In this document: piece after piece, positions 8,742 to 16,649 of the stretch | How positions within the stretch are numbered: position 1 is the first letter of the stretch | Layout of the letters: each line of letters starts with the position of its first letter | DNA from: JAHEZL01 sp046074525 | GTDB taxonomy: Bacteria; Bacteroidota; Bacteroidia; Flavobacteriales_C; GCA-002722245 | Assembly (NCBI GenBank): GCA_046074525.1 | Contig: JBJTOK010000036.1 | Location: forward strand, 62,001-126,000 | Direction: 5' to 3' | Length of the DNA: 64,000 nt | Program-made: the position numbers and the translations under genes | The notes under the pieces: generated by a model | Seen by the model: the letters and a program-made list of their open reading frames with translations, nothing else | What the model was told of the DNA's origin: nothing | Databases searched by the model: none

Positions 8742-9014
8742 ATGAACACATTGCCCTCTAAAATAAAAGTTTCTTCGAGTGTCCTTTTCCAGGAAATATC
8801 TAATGAATTTGTATTACTGAATATGGAAACGGAAAAATATTTCGGATTGGATGAAGTAGGTGCCCGCTTCTGGGAGTTGTTGAAAGAGGAAGAAGATGTA
8901 GATAAGGTAATTGCTGCTCTTTTGAATGAATACAATGTTGACGAGCCAACTTTGCGCAGTGACATTGCCGCATTAGTGGAAAGTCTCAAGACTGCGAAGC
9001 TGGTGCTGTATTAA
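8742..9014 (+). CDS. PqqD-like RiPP recognition element (lasso B1, copy 1)
   Basis: A 90-residue protein of the PqqD fold, which in lasso systems binds the precursor leader and presents it to the B2 peptidase and C synthetase. Family marks are 'FVLLNMETEKYFGLDEVGARFWELL' and the following 'ALLNEYNVDEPTLRSDIAALVESL'. It sits 9 bp before B2 and about 480 bp before precursor A1. A second PqqD protein is encoded at 21689-21961 with similar layout but different surface residues, which fits two precursors with different leaders. Confidence 0.9.
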   Translation: MNTLPSKIKVSSSVLFQEISNEFVLLNMETEKYFGLDEVGARFWELLKEEEDVDKVIAALLNEYNVDEPTLRSDIAALVESLKTAKLVLY

Positions 9015-9023
9015 TTCATTCGA

Positions 9024-9452
9024 GTGTCTTTCTTAACCGAAATCCGCAGGTTTAGCTTCAAAATTAAGATCAAACTTTTTTTGATTATTGTTGCCGCAAC
9101 AGTACTGCATTTGCTACTGAAGATGATTTCGTTTAAGTCTGTAGTGGCCTTCCTTTCCCGTCGTAAAACTAGAAAAAGTGCTCAAAAACCCGAAGCATTG
9201 GTAAAGCATTACAGTCAGTTAATGTCGGCTTGCAATCATTTTCATTCCTATTTATACAAGTGTTTGGCGCTGTCTGTTCTTTTTTGGTTTTTACTGAGGA
9301 GGCATGAAGTTGACGTGGAAATGAAGTTTGGTATGTACAAGGAGGCAGGTAAAATGCATTTTCACGCCTGGCTGGAATACCATGGGCAACCTTTGGCCAC
9401 TGACGAGGGTGCTAAGGAAAAATATATTTCCTTTCCCGAATCCATTGTTTAA
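9024..9452 (+). CDS. Transglutaminase-like leader peptidase (lasso B2)
   Basis: A 142-residue protein of the length and layout of the lasso B2 cysteine peptidase, which removes the leader before ring closure. The candidate triad is Cys80 in 'YKCLALSVLFWFLLRRH', His114 in 'MHFHAWLEY', and Asp127 thirteen residues on. The 'CLxxS/A..LLRR' and 'HAWxE' blocks are the usual family signatures. An N-terminal hydrophobic stretch (residues 16-32) may make it membrane-associated. The start is GTG at 9024. It is the only clear B2 in a locus with two synthetases and two precursors, so it may serve both. Confidence 0.88.
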   Translation: MSFLTEIRRFSFKIKIKLFLIIVAATVLHLLLKMISFKSVVAFLSRRKTRKSAQKPEALVKHYSQLMSACNHFHSYLYKCLALSVLFWFLLRRHEVDVEMKFGMYKEAGKMHFHAWLEYHGQPLATDEGAKEKYISFPESIV

Positions 9453-9475
9453 ACAATTAATTTCAATTATATTTG
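9445..9475 (+). promoter_or_regulatory. Predicted Bacteroidota promoter of precursor A1
   Basis: TTG at 9445-9447, a 20-bp spacer and TATATTTG at 9468-9475 match the Bacteroidota consensus (-33 TTTG or TTG, -7 TAnnTTTG). The -7 box ends 22 bp before the A1 start codon, giving a short leader. A private promoter inside the operon would allow the precursor to be made in excess of the enzymes. Confidence 0.55.
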
Positions 9476-9497
9476 GCAATAATTAATCAATACTTAT

Positions 9498-9665
9498 ATG
9501 GAAAACAATACAAAAAATGCACAGTTGTTTGGGGATAAGGGTGCAAAAAAAGACTACAAAAAACCAGTATTAAAAGAGCATGGAGGCTTGTCTGAATTGG
9601 TTCAATTGAGACCAGATAGAGGTCCTGACGGCGAAACACGCTGGACTGACTGTACTTCTGCTTAA
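9498..9665 (+). CDS. Lasso-peptide precursor A1 (55 aa)
   Basis: A small gene between B2 and the first synthetase, with ATG at 9498 and TAA at 9663-9665. The leader carries the B1-binding signature: Tyr20-x-x-Pro23-x-Leu25, then His28-Gly29 and Leu31, as in leaders of the form YxxPxLxxHGxLxxLT. The position normally held by the penultimate Thr is Val35. By lariatin spacing (Pro+14) the core would start at Leu37: LRPDRGPDGETRWTDCTSA, 19 residues, with Asp8 (D44) placed for a Leu1-Asp8 macrolactam. Starting at Gly42 leaves no acidic residue at 7-9. The core has one Trp (13), one Cys (16), several Arg and Asp, and two Pro, targets for the halogenase and oxygenases nearby. The gene call is strong; the cleavage site is a prediction. 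Confidence 0.85.
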   Translation: MENNTKNAQLFGDKGAKKDYKKPVLKEHGGLSELVQLRPDRGPDGETRWTDCTSA

Positions 9666-9683
9666 ATAATCTTAATCTCCGTC

Positions 9684-11564
9684 ATGATTTATTATTACGG
9701 AGTTTTTGATCTTCAGGGTCAAAATAATATTGGAGGCGATATAGATGCAATGAATGCGTCGGTATCGCCTTTTGATTTTAAGGAGATAGATCATTGGTGG
9801 GAGTCCAATATATTTCTTGCCCAGAAGTATTTCGCTGTTACGCCCGAAGCTATGGGCGAAAGCTTACCGCTTCATCATCCCGATTACAACCTTACACTTG
9901 TTGGCGAAATCAGACTTGACAACCGACAGGAACTTTTTTCATTGTTGAATATACCTGCTCGTCTGGTTAGCGATGCGCAACTCGTTCTAGAAGCCTATTG
10001 GCGCTGGAAAGAAAATTGCGCAGCCTATCTTTTAGGGGATTTCGCCTTTGCTATTTATGATGCAACAGCTCAGCGCATTGTATGTTGCAGAGATCATTTC
10101 GGTACACGGTCCTTCCTGTATTTTTACAACGGTAAGAAATTTGTTTTCTCCTCGCGCTCCACGCATATCCTGCCTGCCGAAGGAGTGGATGGGGGGATTA
10201 ACAAAACAAAGCTGGCCTCCATGATTTATATGCCGGTGAAGAATTCTTGCTGGGAAGAAGACTGGTGTGAAAATATTTTGTTGTTACCTGCGGGTACAAC
10301 GATGATTGTTGATAAAGAAGGGTTACGTAAGAAAAAATACTGGACCCCATCGCCTGGAAAAGAACTGAAATTTAAAAATGAAGCCGAATATGCCGAAGCT
10401 TTCCGCGCAATTTTCTTCAAAGCAGTGGAAGACAGGCTGCGCAGTTCTTATCCAGTGAGTGCACTTTTGAGCGGCGGACTCGATTCTTCATCAATAGTGG
10501 CTGTTGCCGCGAAAATCCTGGAAAAACAGAATAAAACTTTACATACTTATTCCGTGGTGTTGCCCGATCCACAGGATAAAACTTTGAAGGATGAACGCTT
10601 TTATATTGACCAATTCAAGTCCTTTCCCAATATTGAAATCAATTATGTGACGGCCCCTGGCAAAGGATTTTTCAGTGATATGCATGTACTGGAACAGGAA
10701 GTAGTTCCCCCTATATTGAATTCGCGGCATTTCCTTTATGATGCTTTTGCAGAAGAATTGCGCAAGAAAGGTTCTCAGGTTTTGCTGGATGGAAGCGGCG
10801 GAGAAATGGGTGCGTCAATGTACGGCGATGGAGTTTATCCTGAAATGTTGCTGAAAGGCCGATGGTTGGGTTTACTGCGGGAACTCAATGCACGGAAAAA
10901 ACTGACGGAAAAGACACTCCAGCGTATTTTCCTGGGGGAGGTGATACGACCGTTCATCAAAACGCAAAAGACTTATAAATTCGATTTAGACAACCATTGT
11001 CTCCATGCCGATGTTATTCCTGAGTTGCTTGATATCATCAACAAGACGGAAATAACAAATCCTGCTATCCTCTCCGCCTTTCCAAAAAAAAATCATTTGG
11101 AGATACTCAAGTCCATTCAGGTGAAAGCACAGGGAACATATTCCTACCGCGAAATTGACTTTCGTTTTCCGTTGAAGGATAAGCGCCTATTGGAATTTTG
11201 CCTGAATGTGCCTTCGCATTTTAAGATGAAAAATGGTTATCACCGATATTTAGTAAGAGCCGGATTGGAAGGGATTCTGCCTGCCGAAATACAATGGAGA
11301 ACATCCAAGATGGCTATGGATACTGCGTACAACCGACGTTTTAAAGCACAGCTTTCAGAAGTCAGAGACTTTTTAAACAGCATCAAAGCGAATGATCCTG
11401 TGCGCCGCATCGTGGATATAGAAAAAATAAAATCGTGGACCGACATTTCCCTTAGAGATGAAGAGATGGGCACTCCCTCTGCACGAATAGCGTTGGGTTC
11501 CTTGCCAAGTGCTATTTATCTGATATACTTCCTGAGGCATTTCAAAGAATTTAAAAACGTATAA
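9684..11564 (+). CDS. Asparagine-synthetase-like lasso macrolactam synthetase (C, copy 1)
   Basis: A 626-residue protein with an N-terminal glutaminase-like domain and a C-terminal ATP-dependent synthetase domain. The pyrophosphate loop Ser263-Gly-Gly-Leu-Asp-Ser is intact, so it can adenylate a side-chain carboxylate. The residue after Met1 is Ile, not the Cys nucleophile of true AsnB, so it should not hydrolyse glutamine; this loss is expected for lasso cyclases, which join the core's N-terminal amine to an Asp or Glu. It begins 18 bp after precursor A1. It is distinct from the second copy at 18915-20771. Confidence 0.92.
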   Translation: MIYYYGVFDLQGQNNIGGDIDAMNASVSPFDFKEIDHWWESNIFLAQKYFAVTPEAMGESLPLHHPDYNLTLVGEIRLDNRQELFSLLNIPARLVSDAQLVLEAYWRWKENCAAYLLGDFAFAIYDATAQRIVCCRDHFGTRSFLYFYNGKKFVFSSRSTHILPAEGVDGGINKTKLASMIYMPVKNSCWEEDWCENILLLPAGTTMIVDKEGLRKKKYWTPSPGKELKFKNEAEYAEAFRAIFFKAVEDRLRSSYPVSALLSGGLDSSSIVAVAAKILEKQNKTLHTYSVVLPDPQDKTLKDERFYIDQFKSFPNIEINYVTAPGKGFFSDMHVLEQEVVPPILNSRHFLYDAFAEELRKKGSQVLLDGSGGEMGASMYGDGVYPEMLLKGRWLGLLRELNARKKLTEKTLQRIFLGEVIRPFIKTQKTYKFDLDNHCLHADVIPELLDIINKTEITNPAILSAFPKKNHLEILKSIQVKAQGTYSYREIDFRFPLKDKRLLEFCLNVPSHFKMKNGYHRYLVRAGLEGILPAEIQWRTSKMAMDTAYNRRFKAQLSEVRDFLNSIKANDPVRRIVDIEKIKSWTDISLRDEEMGTPSARIALGSLPSAIYLIYFLRHFKEFKNV

Positions 11565-11568
11565 TGAT

Positions 11569-12753
11569 ATGGAAACTTTTTCCTTTGCCGATATTATAGC
11601 GCCTTTTCCCGTGAAGGATTTTTTTGCCTTGCACTGGGAAAAGAAACATCTGCATATTTCAAGAAACAAGGATTATTATCTTCAGAGTGTATTGAATGTT
11701 CAGGATATCGACGCATTTTTCAGTCAGGAAAATATCGGTCCTGAAAGAATCAATCTGGTAAAGAAGGGTGTAATAGTTCCACCAGAGGAATGGACCAATA
11801 CCTTGCGACTTATTGATGGAAGGGTAGTTGCTTTTGTCAACCCCACCAAGGTTTTTTCTCTTTATGCATCAGGAGCTACCATCATTGTGAATGCTGCCCA
11901 GAAATCGATTCCTCGCTTGGCGCAGGCCTGTGCGTCCATAGAGCGAGAATTGAAAATTGAGCTGCAGGCAAATATTTATATCACACCACCGCATTCACAA
12001 GGCTTTGCAAAGCATTATGATATACACGATATTTTTTCCATGCAGATCAAGGGCACCAAAGCCTGGCAGTTTTATGACAGCGGAGAAGATTTGCCGATTT
12101 CACTGGCTCCTTTCAGCAGGGAACCACAGTTGATTACGAAATTTGAGATGAATCCGGGTGATTTCCTTTATATGCCGCGCGGCTTGGTGCATGAAGCTTC
12201 TGCTTCTGGTGAATCAACTATTCATGTTAATTTTTCGCACAAGGCACGTTACGGTTTTCATTTGCTGGAGGATCTTATCAAAGTGGCTGAAAAGGAGGAG
12301 GTTTTTTTCCGTCGCACCCTTCCTCACATTCACAGTACAGAAGAGCAGAAGCAGGAGTATATTCATGCATTTTCCAGAAAACTGCAAGAGATTATTACTG
12401 CTTATCCGGTAGATGTTTTGCTGAAGAGGCAGGATGAAATTTTTGTAGAAAAGCAGAAACCTGTGTTGAAGGGAAGATTAAGCGATATGCTGGTGGTAGA
12501 TCAATTGACTATTCACTCCCGGGTATTGCGACGAAGGGAGATGGTTTATACGATCCACAAGGAAGATAATGGCTTGGTGATCCAGTTCGGAAAGGAAAAA
12601 CTGATGATTCCCAATTGGCTTGATCAATCGGTTTTTTTATCTGAAGCGCCTTTTGCAATTAAGGATATCAAGGGATTGGTGACGGATAAGATTAAAATTG
12701 ATCTGGTAAAGAAATGCGTAGAGAGTGGCTTCTTAAAAATTGAGTCGCTTTAA
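11569..12753 (+). CDS. JmjC/cupin_4-type oxygenase (copy 1)
   Basis: A 394-residue protein resembling the JmjC oxygenases of the ribosomal-oxygenase type: a JmjC core followed by a winged-helix-like C-terminal part. Metal ligands are His149-x-Asp151 in 'FAKHYDIHD' and His208 in 'RGLVHEA', following 'PGDFLYMP'. Known relatives hydroxylate Arg or His in ribosomal proteins, and some act on RiPP or free substrates. It starts 4 bp after the macrolactam synthetase and ends the rightward operon. A paralogue at 25956-27116 overlaps the second precursor gene, so each precursor gene has a JmjC gene close by. Confidence 0.85.
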   Translation: METFSFADIIAPFPVKDFFALHWEKKHLHISRNKDYYLQSVLNVQDIDAFFSQENIGPERINLVKKGVIVPPEEWTNTLRLIDGRVVAFVNPTKVFSLYASGATIIVNAAQKSIPRLAQACASIERELKIELQANIYITPPHSQGFAKHYDIHDIFSMQIKGTKAWQFYDSGEDLPISLAPFSREPQLITKFEMNPGDFLYMPRGLVHEASASGESTIHVNFSHKARYGFHLLEDLIKVAEKEEVFFRRTLPHIHSTEEQKQEYIHAFSRKLQEIITAYPVDVLLKRQDEIFVEKQKPVLKGRLSDMLVVDQLTIHSRVLRRREMVYTIHKEDNGLVIQFGKEKLMIPNWLDQSVFLSEAPFAIKDIKGLVTDKIKIDLVKKCVESGFLKIESL

Positions 12754-13617
12754 TTATTCGCCAAATATCTTCCCTGTTTTCGAGTCAAAAAGAAATTGTT
12801 TTTTCATTGTTTCAATTTCTCCTGCATCAGGACTGTATTTTAGATACTGAAGGAGTTGTGGAAGATGTTCCGCCCTTAGCATTTTGTAATCTACTTTATG
12901 CAGTAATTCATTGTCATAAAGAGTAGCAGAGGAAATAAATTTTTCAATGATTTTTCGTGCATCCGTGCTATTTGTAATCCTTTGCAGGAATTCGTTTTCG
13001 GTATTTAACCAGCCAGGCGGATTTTTGTGAAAGGATTGCATGATTTCTTCTGTATCCCTGCTGATGAAAATGGCAGGTACATCAGGAAGTGCAGCGTGAA
13101 TAAAATCAAAGAAAAGAATGTTGTAAGATGTGAATTTTATAAAATGATGCTGGTAATTTTCACTTCTTTTCCGGCCCATCGCCAGTACAAGATTCCGGTA
13201 TATTTTTTTGTTTTTTTCAGTGCAGTCTATTTTCCCTTCGCTGTTCGCCAATAGATGCAGAATGTCGTTGTGAGGTTCGGATTCGCTGATTACTACATTC
13301 TTTTTTGAAGTCGCGAGTACCTTGCTCATCAGTGTTGAACCGCACCGCCCCGAATGAAAAATAAATCCGCTGGGATGGATGGTGTCGTCCAATAAATAAT
13401 CATCTTCCAATACATCGAGATGCGTGGTGCAGGAAAAAATATCTCCCTTGCTGAGTGCTTCGAAATACCTTAGCGACTGGGAGAAAAATCCTTCATAAAA
13501 GTGGTATTTTCCGAAATCACGCCAGGTAATGCTTTGCGCTGCAATATCAATGGAAGCAGGAATCAGTCCTTTTCTCTTTCGTACTTCCTCCAAAAATATT
13601 TTCTTTGAAATCATCAT
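12754..13617 (-). CDS. Sulfotransferase-like protein (cassette copy 2)
   Basis: A 287-residue protein with a PAPS 5'-phosphosulfate loop, 'FHSGRCGSTLMSKVLA' (residues 87-102), and a later 'IFISRDTEEIMQSF' in the place of the 3'-phosphate-binding region. The length is normal for bacterial sulfotransferases. Its start overlaps the HTTM gene's stop by four bases, and it is the last gene of the leftward operon 16574-12754. It ends directly against the JmjC gene on the other strand. The decayed gene at 3955-4552 occupies the same place in the first cassette. The acceptor is unknown; the core peptides (Ser, Thr) and a lipid or glycan are all possible. Confidence 0.78.
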   Translation of the reverse strand: MMISKKIFLEEVRKRKGLIPASIDIAAQSITWRDFGKYHFYEGFFSQSLRYFEALSKGDIFSCTTHLDVLEDDYLLDDTIHPSGFIFHSGRCGSTLMSKVLATSKKNVVISESEPHNDILHLLANSEGKIDCTEKNKKIYRNLVLAMGRKRSENYQHHFIKFTSYNILFFDFIHAALPDVPAIFISRDTEEIMQSFHKNPPGWLNTENEFLQRITNSTDARKIIEKFISSATLYDNELLHKVDYKMLRAEHLPQLLQYLKYSPDAGEIETMKKQFLFDSKTGKIFGE

Positions 13618-14444
13618 AAATTTTCCAAAATGTTTTTGAGGTAAAAAGCCATGTCCGTCAGGAAAACCATGTATACCGGTAAAAGATATTTTAAATAATT
13701 GATGCGCATTGTCAGTAAGGTGCCAAGATGAAATAGCAAAGCCAGAGAGAGGTAAAGATAGGTGAGATGGGGTAAAAACAACAGGATAATAAAACTCAGT
13801 TCAAATAACAAAGTAAAGTAACTCAGGGCGGTGCATAATCCTTTGTTTTGTGCCAGGATAAGTGTGATTTTTTTTTCATTCCATAAATAATTTTCCATCA
13901 GATGAGCTTGCAGTGTAGAGCCCTTGCACCATCGCCAACCACTGTGTATTAGCTTTTGCACAGCTGAAGATAAATACATTTGCACAATGGCAATTTTAAT
14001 CAGCAATAGTTCCCAGGAAGGTGCTGGCTTATCAATACTTTCACTGACTGAGGGAGAAACAAGAAGTACCAACAACACAAAGGGAATAAGATTGGTTTTT
14101 CTTTGAATGGATGGCATGCTGATGATAGACATGAAATATGGAAAGTAGCAGAGTAATGCGAGTGCAGTAAATAATTTCATATAAATGCCGGCAGCCGCTA
14201 AAATCAGGCTGAGCAAAAGCATTATTCCAAAAAGAACAAAGTATGTTGTAGTCAGTTCCGGAAGAGAAAAAAGTCGGAGTATTTTTACTTTTTTCCTGTA
14301 CAATCGTTGGGGTTGTGTTTTGAAATAGCGGAGTTGTTGAGGGAAATTGAAAAGGAGTTGAAGAGCGAGAAAAAAGAAGAACAGGCGGGCAAATAAACCC
14401 ACGTGGTTTTTATCTTCTAGCGCTATGAAAAAATCAAAATCCAT
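13614..14444 (-). CDS. HTTM-type polytopic membrane protein (cassette copy 2)
   Basis: A 276-residue hydrophobic protein with about six membrane helices. The segments 'YLSSAVQKLIHSGWRWCKGSTL' and 'LALLFHLGTLLTMRINYLKYLLP' line up with those of the HTTM protein at 4537-5310 (Q/Y...K L....W.KGT.L and F H L......R I N). It overlaps the small membrane protein upstream by 11 bases and the sulfotransferase downstream by four. The family is remotely related to the gamma-carboxylase membrane domain; activity here is unknown. Conservation of the whole trio in two places argues for one joint function. Confidence 0.7.
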   Translation of the reverse strand: MDFDFFIALEDKNHVGLFARLFFFFLALQLLFNFPQQLRYFKTQPQRLYRKKVKILRLFSLPELTTTYFVLFGIMLLLSLILAAAGIYMKLFTALALLCYFPYFMSIISMPSIQRKTNLIPFVLLVLLVSPSVSESIDKPAPSWELLLIKIAIVQMYLSSAVQKLIHSGWRWCKGSTLQAHLMENYLWNEKKITLILAQNKGLCTALSYFTLLFELSFIILLFLPHLTYLYLSLALLFHLGTLLTMRINYLKYLLPVYMVFLTDMAFYLKNILENL

Positions 14445-14886
14445 TTTCTTTTTTTAATCTGTCGAGTGGAAATACAGCAACAGTATCATCGTTGATGCTG
14501 ATGTTTTTTTGAATTTTTCTTTCTATCAGGTGCAATGCCTTATAATTTACCGATCCTTCTTCTTCCTTGATCAGTCGCAGGATTTCTGCAATGATTTTGT
14601 TTTCCTCGTGCTGAACAAGGATATTGTTTCCAGAGTTTTTTTTCAGTTTCTGTATTTCGTTGAACGTTTGATTTATTTTCTCGGGATACCTGAAAAATTC
14701 GGGCTGCCACCAATTTATTTCCCCATTTTCCTTTTCCAGTTTGATGCGGAGAATGGTGATGTTTTCTGCTTTTGCCGGACGTGAAAACATGGGGTAATTG
14801 GAGAAAGGAAAAAAATCTCTTTCCAGGAAAGTAGCCAGCAAGAGCAGTGCGCACATCACAACAAAAAATATCTGGTAATACAGCAT
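14434..14886 (-). CDS. Small membrane-anchored protein paired with HTTM (copy 2)
   Basis: A 150-residue protein with one N-terminal helix (residues 3-20) followed by 'RDFFPFSNYPMFSRP', a segment often found beside HTTM proteins, and a mixed-charge soluble domain. It matches the product at 5307-5801 in layout and in the D[IF]F....Y.[LM]F.R stretch. It starts 2 bp after the acyltransferase stop and its end overlaps the HTTM start. No catalytic residues stand out. I cannot assign a function. Confidence 0.68.
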   Translation of the reverse strand: MLYYQIFFVVMCALLLLATFLERDFFPFSNYPMFSRPAKAENITILRIKLEKENGEINWWQPEFFRYPEKINQTFNEIQKLKKNSGNNILVQHEENKIIAEILRLIKEEEGSVNYKALHLIERKIQKNISINDDTVAVFPLDRLKKENGF

Positions 14887-14888
14887 TG

Positions 14889-16574
14889 TTATTTTTTGAT
14901 TAAGATAGATTTTAATTGTTTATCGAGCACTGTTGCAAAATACTTCGCGCCGTTACTTGTTAAATGTTTGCAGTCGTAACTAATGAATTTGCAATCAGAA
15001 AAAACTGGCACTTCTCCTTTTTCATTCATCACTGGTTCAATAATTCCAATGTATTGTTTTCCCCATTCCTTTTGGAGTTTAATATTTTCGTTGATTATCC
15101 TTTTATCCAAAGGAGTGGTCATTGTACAGTATTTTTCATCTCTTTTTTTGTTGTAGAATATACCGTTGCTCACACCAAATTTTTTTGAACCAATGCACCA
15201 AATTTTCGAAAGGTATTTTGTCGGAATATCTGCTTTGTGTTTTCCAACCACAAAAATGACGCTAGCGGCACTTGCTTTGTTGGCAATGTCCCTGGTTTTT
15301 TCAGAGTACGACAAATCGATATCATATCCCGATTCCAGTAAAACATTGGCCCAGTCTCTTGCAAAACTATTGCCAACCACCAGCACTTTTATTTTACCAT
15401 TGTTTTCAAATTTTTTGTCGAAAGCAAAAATGGCATCAGTGTACTGATTGAATTTGTTTTTTTGCAGGTTACCCTTCTTGATCTCCAGTTCAGGGACATC
15501 CCTGATCACTCCTTCTCGACTGTATAAATAAGCAGCCACACCTGTGCTGAGGCTCAGCAGGAAGAAAAGAGTAATAAGCAATGTGCGGGTTTTGAATTTC
15601 TTCCGGAAAGGCTCTTCAATAAAATGATAAGTTAAGGCGGATATCAGGAGGATAGCTGGAAAAATCACCAGCAGATTTTTGTAAGAAATGTCATTGGCAG
15701 CATAGCGGAAATAAGCGATAATCACCTGGTGCCACAGGTACAAACTAAAACTTATTTTTCCCAGGAAAACAACGATGTTGTTTTCCAGAAGTATGTTGTT
15801 GCCGCTACAAGTCAATAGTCCAGCTGTTACCGCAGTTGCGAGTACAATTTCCACGATGGTATTCAAGGAGCTGTCAACGCCGAGCAGTAATAGCAGCGCA
15901 ATCACATAAAGCATAGCCAATGACTTGCTTGTATTTTTCTTCCATGGGTATACCGCCATGATGCCTCCTGTGGCCAGTTCAAAGAAACGAAACGGAAGCA
16001 GGTAGAATTTATAAGCCTGATTTGTTCTAAGGAAAAGAAGTCCGAGCGAAACAACAGTCACAAGAATAAGTACAGGCAAAATCCAATGCATTTTTTTTCG
16101 TTGCAAGCCGAGAAACAGCAGGGGATAAATGAGGTAAAATTGCTCCTCTATGCCTAAACTCCAGGTATGCATCAGAGGTTTGTATTCATTCGCTAAGTCC
16201 CAGTAATCACCTGTAGTGATAAGTTGCAAAAAGTTATTTCCAAAGAAGTTTGTAGCGATTACCGACTGACTCAGATTTTCCAGGTCATCGGGAAGCATGA
16301 AGAGCATCCCAGGTACCAGTACAATCAAAGTGACAAAGAAAATCATTGGCAGAATTCTTCGTATTCGCCTAAGGTAAAATCCGCGTAACGAGAAAGTACC
16401 GGCAGAGATTTCTGTGTTGATGATGCTTGTAATAAGATAGCCGCTGATCACGAAAAAAACATCAACCCCCAGGTAGCCATTGGGTAGTAAGCCAAGATGA
16501 AAAAATATCACGGCTAAAACAGCGAAGGCCCTTAACCCTTCAATGTCTTTTCTGTATGGGATTATCTGAGACAT
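14889..16574 (-). CDS. Acyltransferase-3/SGNH fusion (OafA-type)
   Basis: A 561-residue protein: ten or so membrane helices of the acyltransferase-3 family, beginning 'YRKDIEGLRAFAVLAVIFFH', then a periplasmic SGNH domain with 'VVGNSFARDW' and a late 'DCKHLT' (Asp-x-x-His) block. Such fusions O-acylate cell-surface glycans. I chose ATG 16574 because the conserved part begins there; a longer frame to 16700 would add 42 unlikely residues and run into the divergent kinase gene. It heads the leftward operon that continues with the second HTTM cassette. Whether it acts on a glycan or on the exported peptide is open. Confidence 0.85.
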   Translation of the reverse strand: MSQIIPYRKDIEGLRAFAVLAVIFFHLGLLPNGYLGVDVFFVISGYLITSIINTEISAGTFSLRGFYLRRIRRILPMIFFVTLIVLVPGMLFMLPDDLENLSQSVIATNFFGNNFLQLITTGDYWDLANEYKPLMHTWSLGIEEQFYLIYPLLFLGLQRKKMHWILPVLILVTVVSLGLLFLRTNQAYKFYLLPFRFFELATGGIMAVYPWKKNTSKSLAMLYVIALLLLLGVDSSLNTIVEIVLATAVTAGLLTCSGNNILLENNIVVFLGKISFSLYLWHQVIIAYFRYAANDISYKNLLVIFPAILLISALTYHFIEEPFRKKFKTRTLLITLFFLLSLSTGVAAYLYSREGVIRDVPELEIKKGNLQKNKFNQYTDAIFAFDKKFENNGKIKVLVVGNSFARDWANVLLESGYDIDLSYSEKTRDIANKASAASVIFVVGKHKADIPTKYLSKIWCIGSKKFGVSNGIFYNKKRDEKYCTMTTPLDKRIINENIKLQKEWGKQYIGIIEPVMNEKGEVPVFSDCKFISYDCKHLTSNGAKYFATVLDKQLKSILIKK

Positions 16575-16649
16575 TCCCAAACTTAAATGATTGGCGATGC
16601 TCCTGCAAATTTTGCTGAATTTTTCAAAGGTTATCTGTATTTTTAGCGC

